A stretch of DNA of 64,000 nt from Pseudomonas oryzihabitans (GTDB lineage: Bacteria > Pseudomonadota > Gammaproteobacteria > Pseudomonadales > Pseudomonadaceae), in NCBI RefSeq assembly GCF_001518815.1, contig NZ_CP013987.1:4770357-4834356 (forward strand), read 5' to 3'. Shown in pieces: positions 60,671 through 64,000 of this stretch. Under the pieces are notes generated by a model. It was not told the origin of the DNA, ran no database searches, and saw only the letters and a program-made list of their open reading frames with translations. Numbering within the stretch: the stretch's first letter is position 1; the number at the start of each line of letters is the position of its first letter. The position numbers and the translations under genes were made by a program.

Positions 60671-60850
60671 AAGGGCGCAGGAAACGGGCCTGACCGCCAG
60701 TGGGAGATTGCCGGACGGCAGAAAGCGGCCAAGCCCATTTCCTGCATTGTGCATTCCCTTGCCATCGACCCGCTTATGCAAACGGGCGACTTAGAGCGAT
60801 TCTGCCGCGTCGATCCCCAGCCGGCAATGGCTGGATTGCGCAAAAGCGGC

Positions 60851-62611
60851 CTAATGCTGTCCGCCCTTGTCCCGCTCCAGAGTCTCGATGAAGGCGATCT
60901 GCAGCCGCGAATGCACGCGGATGAACCAGCGCCACAGCACCGCGATCACCACCACCGCGACCAGGCCGATCAGCAGCAACAGCTCACCACGGGGCAGGAT
61001 GCTACTGCTCAAGGCGGCTAGCAGCACCAGGATGCCGGCCAGCGACAACAGCGGGATCAGCTCACTGACCAGACGCCGCACCGGCTGGGTATAGCGCCCG
61101 GCCTGGTTCTGCCGCACGCTGAGTTCGGCCATCAGCATGGCCAGGGCCTTGAGCTTGCGATAGGCGGCGATCAGGCAGGGCAGCGACAAGAGCAGCGCCC
61201 CACCCCAGATGCAGGCCTTCTGCAAGTCGGGATCGGCAATCCAGGTGCCAAGCCAACCCGCCAGGCCGTTGGCGAAATAGGCGCCGCCCAGGAAGATGGC
61301 GATCACCAGCGACAGGTTGATGCCGACCTGCAGCAGGATACGTCTCATCATCCCGGCCAATACCGCCTTCTCGCCCTGTGGCTGGATGCTGCGCAACCAT
61401 TCGCCATAGATGCCCAGTACCCGCTGCAGGGGCTGCGGCAGCCAGCGTCCGATCCACAGCGCCAGCGGATCGGCGGCCTTGATCAGGTAGGGCGTAAGCA
61501 GCGTAGTGACCGCCGATACGGCGACCGCCACCGGATAGAGGAAATGACTGGTGACACCCAGGGTGATGCCCAGGGTGGCGATGATGAAGGAGAACTCGCC
61601 GATCTGTGCCAGACCCATGCCCACTCGCAGTGAGGTACGACCATCATTGCCGGCGATCAGGGTACCCAGGCTGCAGGCGAGGATCTTGCCCAGTACCACG
61701 GCGACGCTGATCACGGTGATCGGCCAGGCGTATTCGACCAGCACCTTGGGATCGAGCAGCAGGCCGATGGCGACGAAGAAGATGGCGCTGAACATGTCGC
61801 GCAGTGGCTCCACCAGCGTCTCGATCTTCAGCAGCTGACGGGACTCGGCCATGATGGCGCCGATCAGGAAGGCTCCCAGTACGACGCTGTATTCCAGCTT
61901 GGCGACCAGCAGGCAGAAGCCGAAGCACAGCCCCAGCACCGTGATCAGCAGCATCTCGTTGCTTTCGAACTTGGCCACGTAGGCCAGCAGCCGCGGCACC
62001 AGCAGGATGCCGATCACCAGCGCCACGATCATGAACAGACTCAGCTTGCCCAGGGTCGAGGCCACCGCCCCCGGTTCCACCGAACCGCTTACCGCCAGCC
62101 CCGACAGCAGCGCGATGATGCCGATGCCGAGGATGTCCTCGACGATCAGCACGCCAAAGATTTGCTGGGCGAAGCGCTCGTGCTTCATCTTCAGCTCGTT
62201 GAGTGCCTTGACGATGATGGTGGTCGAGGAGATGGCCAGGATGGCGCCGAGGAAGAGCGAATCCATGTGCGACCAGCCGAACATCTGGCCTACCTGATAA
62301 CCCAGCCAGAGCATCAGGCTGATCTCCAGGAAGGCCGCGATGAAGGCCGTGGCGCCTACCCGGAACAGTTTGCGCAGTGAAAACTCAAGGCCAAGACTGA
62401 ACATCAGGAAGATCACCCCCACCTCGGCGAGGGTCTTGATGCTTTCTTCGTCGTGGATCAGACCGAATGGCGGGGTATGGGGTCCGATGATGAAGCCGGC
62501 GAGGATGTAACCCAGAACCACGGGCTGCTTGAGGCGGTGAAACAGGATGGTCACCACGCCGGCCACCAGCATGATGACCGCCATGTCCTGGATGAAAGCT
62601 AAGGCATGCAT
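60851..62611 (-). CDS. Monovalent cation:proton antiporter-2 (CPA2, Kef-like)
   Basis: The 586-residue protein has 12 or so membrane helices and CPA2 motifs: LKQPVVLGYILAGFIIGPHTPPFGLI, ILAISSTTIIVKALNELK, FGVLIVEDILGIGIIALLSGL, LGAFLIGAIMAESRQL and GLAQIGEFSFIIATLG. The C-terminal 180 residues add two hydrophobic hairpins, and no TrkA-N (RCK) domain is present, unlike KefB/KefC. It exchanges K+ or Na+ for H+. ATG at 62611 follows AGGAGGG; the longer frame is rejected. Confidence 0.88.
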   Translation of the reverse strand: MHALAFIQDMAVIMLVAGVVTILFHRLKQPVVLGYILAGFIIGPHTPPFGLIHDEESIKTLAEVGVIFLMFSLGLEFSLRKLFRVGATAFIAAFLEISLMLWLGYQVGQMFGWSHMDSLFLGAILAISSTTIIVKALNELKMKHERFAQQIFGVLIVEDILGIGIIALLSGLAVSGSVEPGAVASTLGKLSLFMIVALVIGILLVPRLLAYVAKFESNEMLLITVLGLCFGFCLLVAKLEYSVVLGAFLIGAIMAESRQLLKIETLVEPLRDMFSAIFFVAIGLLLDPKVLVEYAWPITVISVAVVLGKILACSLGTLIAGNDGRTSLRVGMGLAQIGEFSFIIATLGITLGVTSHFLYPVAVAVSAVTTLLTPYLIKAADPLALWIGRWLPQPLQRVLGIYGEWLRSIQPQGEKAVLAGMMRRILLQVGINLSLVIAIFLGGAYFANGLAGWLGTWIADPDLQKACIWGGALLLSLPCLIAAYRKLKALAMLMAELSVRQNQAGRYTQPVRRLVSELIPLLSLAGILVLLAALSSSILPRGELLLLIGLVAVVVIAVLWRWFIRVHSRLQIAFIETLERDKGGQH

Positions 62612-62883
62612 CGGCCGGGCCCTCCTATGACGGGCCGGGTTATCTCCCGACACCTGCGCTGACTGGAGTCCAAGACTAGCATCTGCAAACTCTTGTGACG
62701 GATTTTGCAAAAATCTGTAATAGATTGATGTAGCTAGAGATTTTCCGCTGTCCGCAGGAGCGACGTTGGTCGCTTGGGCGGCGAGCGCAAAGGGCAAAAT
62801 ACCGAAACAATTCACGCTGGCTGTACTTGACCGTGCAGCGCAAGATGTATCCAACACCAGACTCTTCACTGAGAGAACACCAC

Positions 62884-63741
62884 ATGCAACGCCTGATGAG
62901 CTTCTTCATGATCCTGTGCCTGGGCCTCACGCTCAGCCTGGATGCCAATGCCAAACGCATGGGCGCCGGCAAGTCCGCTGGCGCCGCGCCCATTCACCAG
63001 ACCCGCCAGGCCGCACCGACACAGCAGCCGGGCATGGCCGCACCGGCCGCCGGTGCTGGCGCCGCCGCTGCTGCCCGTACCAGTGGCGCCTCGCGCTGGC
63101 TCGGCCCACTGGCTGGTATCGCCGCCGGCGGCCTGCTGGCCTCCATGTTCATGGGTGATGGCTTCGAAGGCTTCCAGTTCTTCGACTTCCTGATCCTGGC
63201 GCTCATCGCCTTCGTGATCTTCCGTCTGCTCGCCCGTCGCAAGCAGCAGGCCGGTCCGCAGCCCGCCGTTGCTGGCCATGCGCCCATGCAGCGCGAAATG
63301 CCCAATCAGCCCGCCAACGGTGGCCTGTTCGGGGGTGCCGCTGCCGGTGCCGCACCGGTGATCAATGCGCCGAGCTGGTTCAATGCCGAGCGCTTCGTGG
63401 CCGCCGGTCGCGACCACTTCATGAGCCTGCAGCAACACTGGGACGCCAACGAGATGGACAAGATCTCCGAGTTCGTTACCCCGCAGATGCTGCAATGGCT
63501 GCGTGACGAGCGCGCTGCGCTGGGTGAAGGCTTCCAGTCCACCTATATCGAGAACTTGAACGCTAACCTGGATGGGGTCGAGGATCTGCAGGGCAAGACC
63601 ATCGCCACCATCACCTTCAACGGTGTGTCCAAGGAATCGCGTTTCGATCAGGGCCAGCCGTTCAGCGAAAGCTGGCGCATGGAGCGCATGGCTGGTGAAA
63701 ACCAGCCCTGGCTGCTGGCGGGTATCCGTCAGAACGCCTGA
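62884..63741 (+). CDS. Tim44-like domain protein
   Basis: The 285-residue protein has a signal-anchor (RLMSFFMILCLGLTLSLDANA), a Gly/Ala/Pro-rich stretch, one membrane helix (FFDFLILALIAFVIFRLLA) and a C-terminal Tim44-like domain (SWFNAERFVAAGRDHFMSLQQHWDANEMDKISEFVTPQMLQWLRDE, then SESWRMERMAGENQPWLLAGI). Tim44-domain proteins in bacteria are inner-membrane or periplasmic proteins with an unknown task, perhaps lipid or protein binding. ATG 62884 is chosen because the upstream frame precedes the signal peptide. A terminator follows. Confidence 0.85.
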   Translation: MQRLMSFFMILCLGLTLSLDANAKRMGAGKSAGAAPIHQTRQAAPTQQPGMAAPAAGAGAAAAARTSGASRWLGPLAGIAAGGLLASMFMGDGFEGFQFFDFLILALIAFVIFRLLARRKQQAGPQPAVAGHAPMQREMPNQPANGGLFGGAAAGAAPVINAPSWFNAERFVAAGRDHFMSLQQHWDANEMDKISEFVTPQMLQWLRDERAALGEGFQSTYIENLNANLDGVEDLQGKTIATITFNGVSKESRFDQGQPFSESWRMERMAGENQPWLLAGIRQNA

Positions 63742-63758
63742 TAAGCGCGCGTTACTCG

Positions 63759-63785
63759 AAAGCCCGGCTCTAAGCCGGGCTTTTT
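63759..63785 (+). terminator. Rho-independent terminator of the Tim44-like gene
   Basis: GCCCGGC (63762-63768) pairs with GCCGGGC (63774-63780) around TCTAA, preceded by AAA and followed by TTTTTC. It lies 20 bases past the stop. Confidence 0.92.
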
Positions 63786-63919
63786 CATTGGTCTCCCAGG
63801 CGAACCCTCTCGCGAAACCACTATCAAGTCCGCACGGAAGCTGCCGTTATCCCGGACTGAACTGCTAACCTTGCGCGCCTCTTTTCCCTATCCGGTGCGC
63901 ATTTCGAGAGAGGCCTGCT

Positions 63920-64000
63920 ATGGAAGACGTCATCGAACGCCTGCGTGAAGAAAACGAACCCGTTCCCGTTCCCCTGGAACTGCCCGACGAAGACCTGCTG
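63920..64000 (+). CDS. Start of an acidic protein, perhaps SMI1/KNR4 family (runs out of window)
   Basis: The frame from ATG 63920 is open to the end of the window and gives 27 residues (EDVIERLREENEPVPVPLEL and more). AGAGAGG precedes it. The N-terminus recalls Pseudomonas SMI1/KNR4-type proteins (from memory), which include immunity-like proteins, but too little sequence is here to be sure. Confidence 0.4.
   Translation, partial: MEDVIERLREENEPVPVPLELPDEDLL

Overview
The window is GC-rich proteobacterial chromosome and reads as Pseudomonas. Gene content and order point there: an H2-type T6SS tail (tssM-stp1-stk1-vgrG), pycA/pycB divergent from pycR and followed by an RpiR-family gene and a UvrD/Rep helicase, the acetylpolyamine amidohydrolase/PotF pair, a hydroxyproline operon, and REP-like palindromes between genes. 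A species in the P. oryzihabitans/psychrotolerans area is possible, but that is an impression and not something the sequence proves. No rRNA, tRNA, IS element, prophage or CRISPR array was seen.

Layout. 1-7348: end of a type VI secretion cluster, with the TssM C-terminus, PP2C phosphatase and Ser/Thr kinase, VgrG, a large multidomain cell-wall-lytic effector, and an exported small protein that is probably its immunity partner. The second half of the effector and the immunity gene are strikingly AT-rich against their surroundings. 7366-11338: DNA repair/redox genes, small membrane or exported proteins, and purEK. 11700-16917: trans-4-hydroxyproline catabolism (epimerase, three-part D-Hyp dehydrogenase, PAS-AraC regulator, deaminase) in one tightly overlapping operon, then a LysR gene divergent from aspA. 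19617-25435: AraC regulator, cupin, acetylpolyamine deacetylase, polyamine-binding protein, diguanylate cyclase and an HTH regulator. 25712-31144: alanine/Na+ symporter, asparaginase with a tandemly duplicated 3' end inside a repeat-rich zone, hexose-6-P mutarotase and a class C beta-lactamase. 31347-40132: phosphate, TerC and citrate transporters, LysR/SDR pair, homocysteine methyltransferase, and a two-gene amino-acid ABC importer without an ATPase. 40269-44026: three-gene envelope cluster of unknown function. 44036-47744: MocR regulator, PaiB, two GNAT enzymes and a CBS protein.

47811-51540: a sitABCD-type manganese/iron ABC importer with an MntR-like operator in its promoter. Just upstream lies an almost identical promoter/operator that drives an unlisted 43-codon small protein (51350-51481) with a strong ribosome binding site. 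I regard this small manganese-regulon gene as the best candidate for something undescribed, together with the T6SS effector/immunity pair. 51628-57068: two-subunit pyruvate carboxylase, its LysR regulator, a tiny overlapping basic protein and an RpiR regulator. 57410-57928: orphan hcp with a sigma-54-like promoter, the second T6SS component of the window. 58071-64000: UvrD/Rep helicase, EamA protein, CPA2 cation antiporter, Tim44-like protein, and the start of a gene that runs out of the window.

Links between regions: the T6SS pieces (tail cluster and orphan hcp) may work together. Several genes feed amino-acid carbon into the TCA cycle (hydroxyproline to 2-oxoglutarate, aspartate to fumarate, asparagine to aspartate, anaplerotic pyruvate carboxylase). 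All family assignments are from motifs read by eye; no database search was run.
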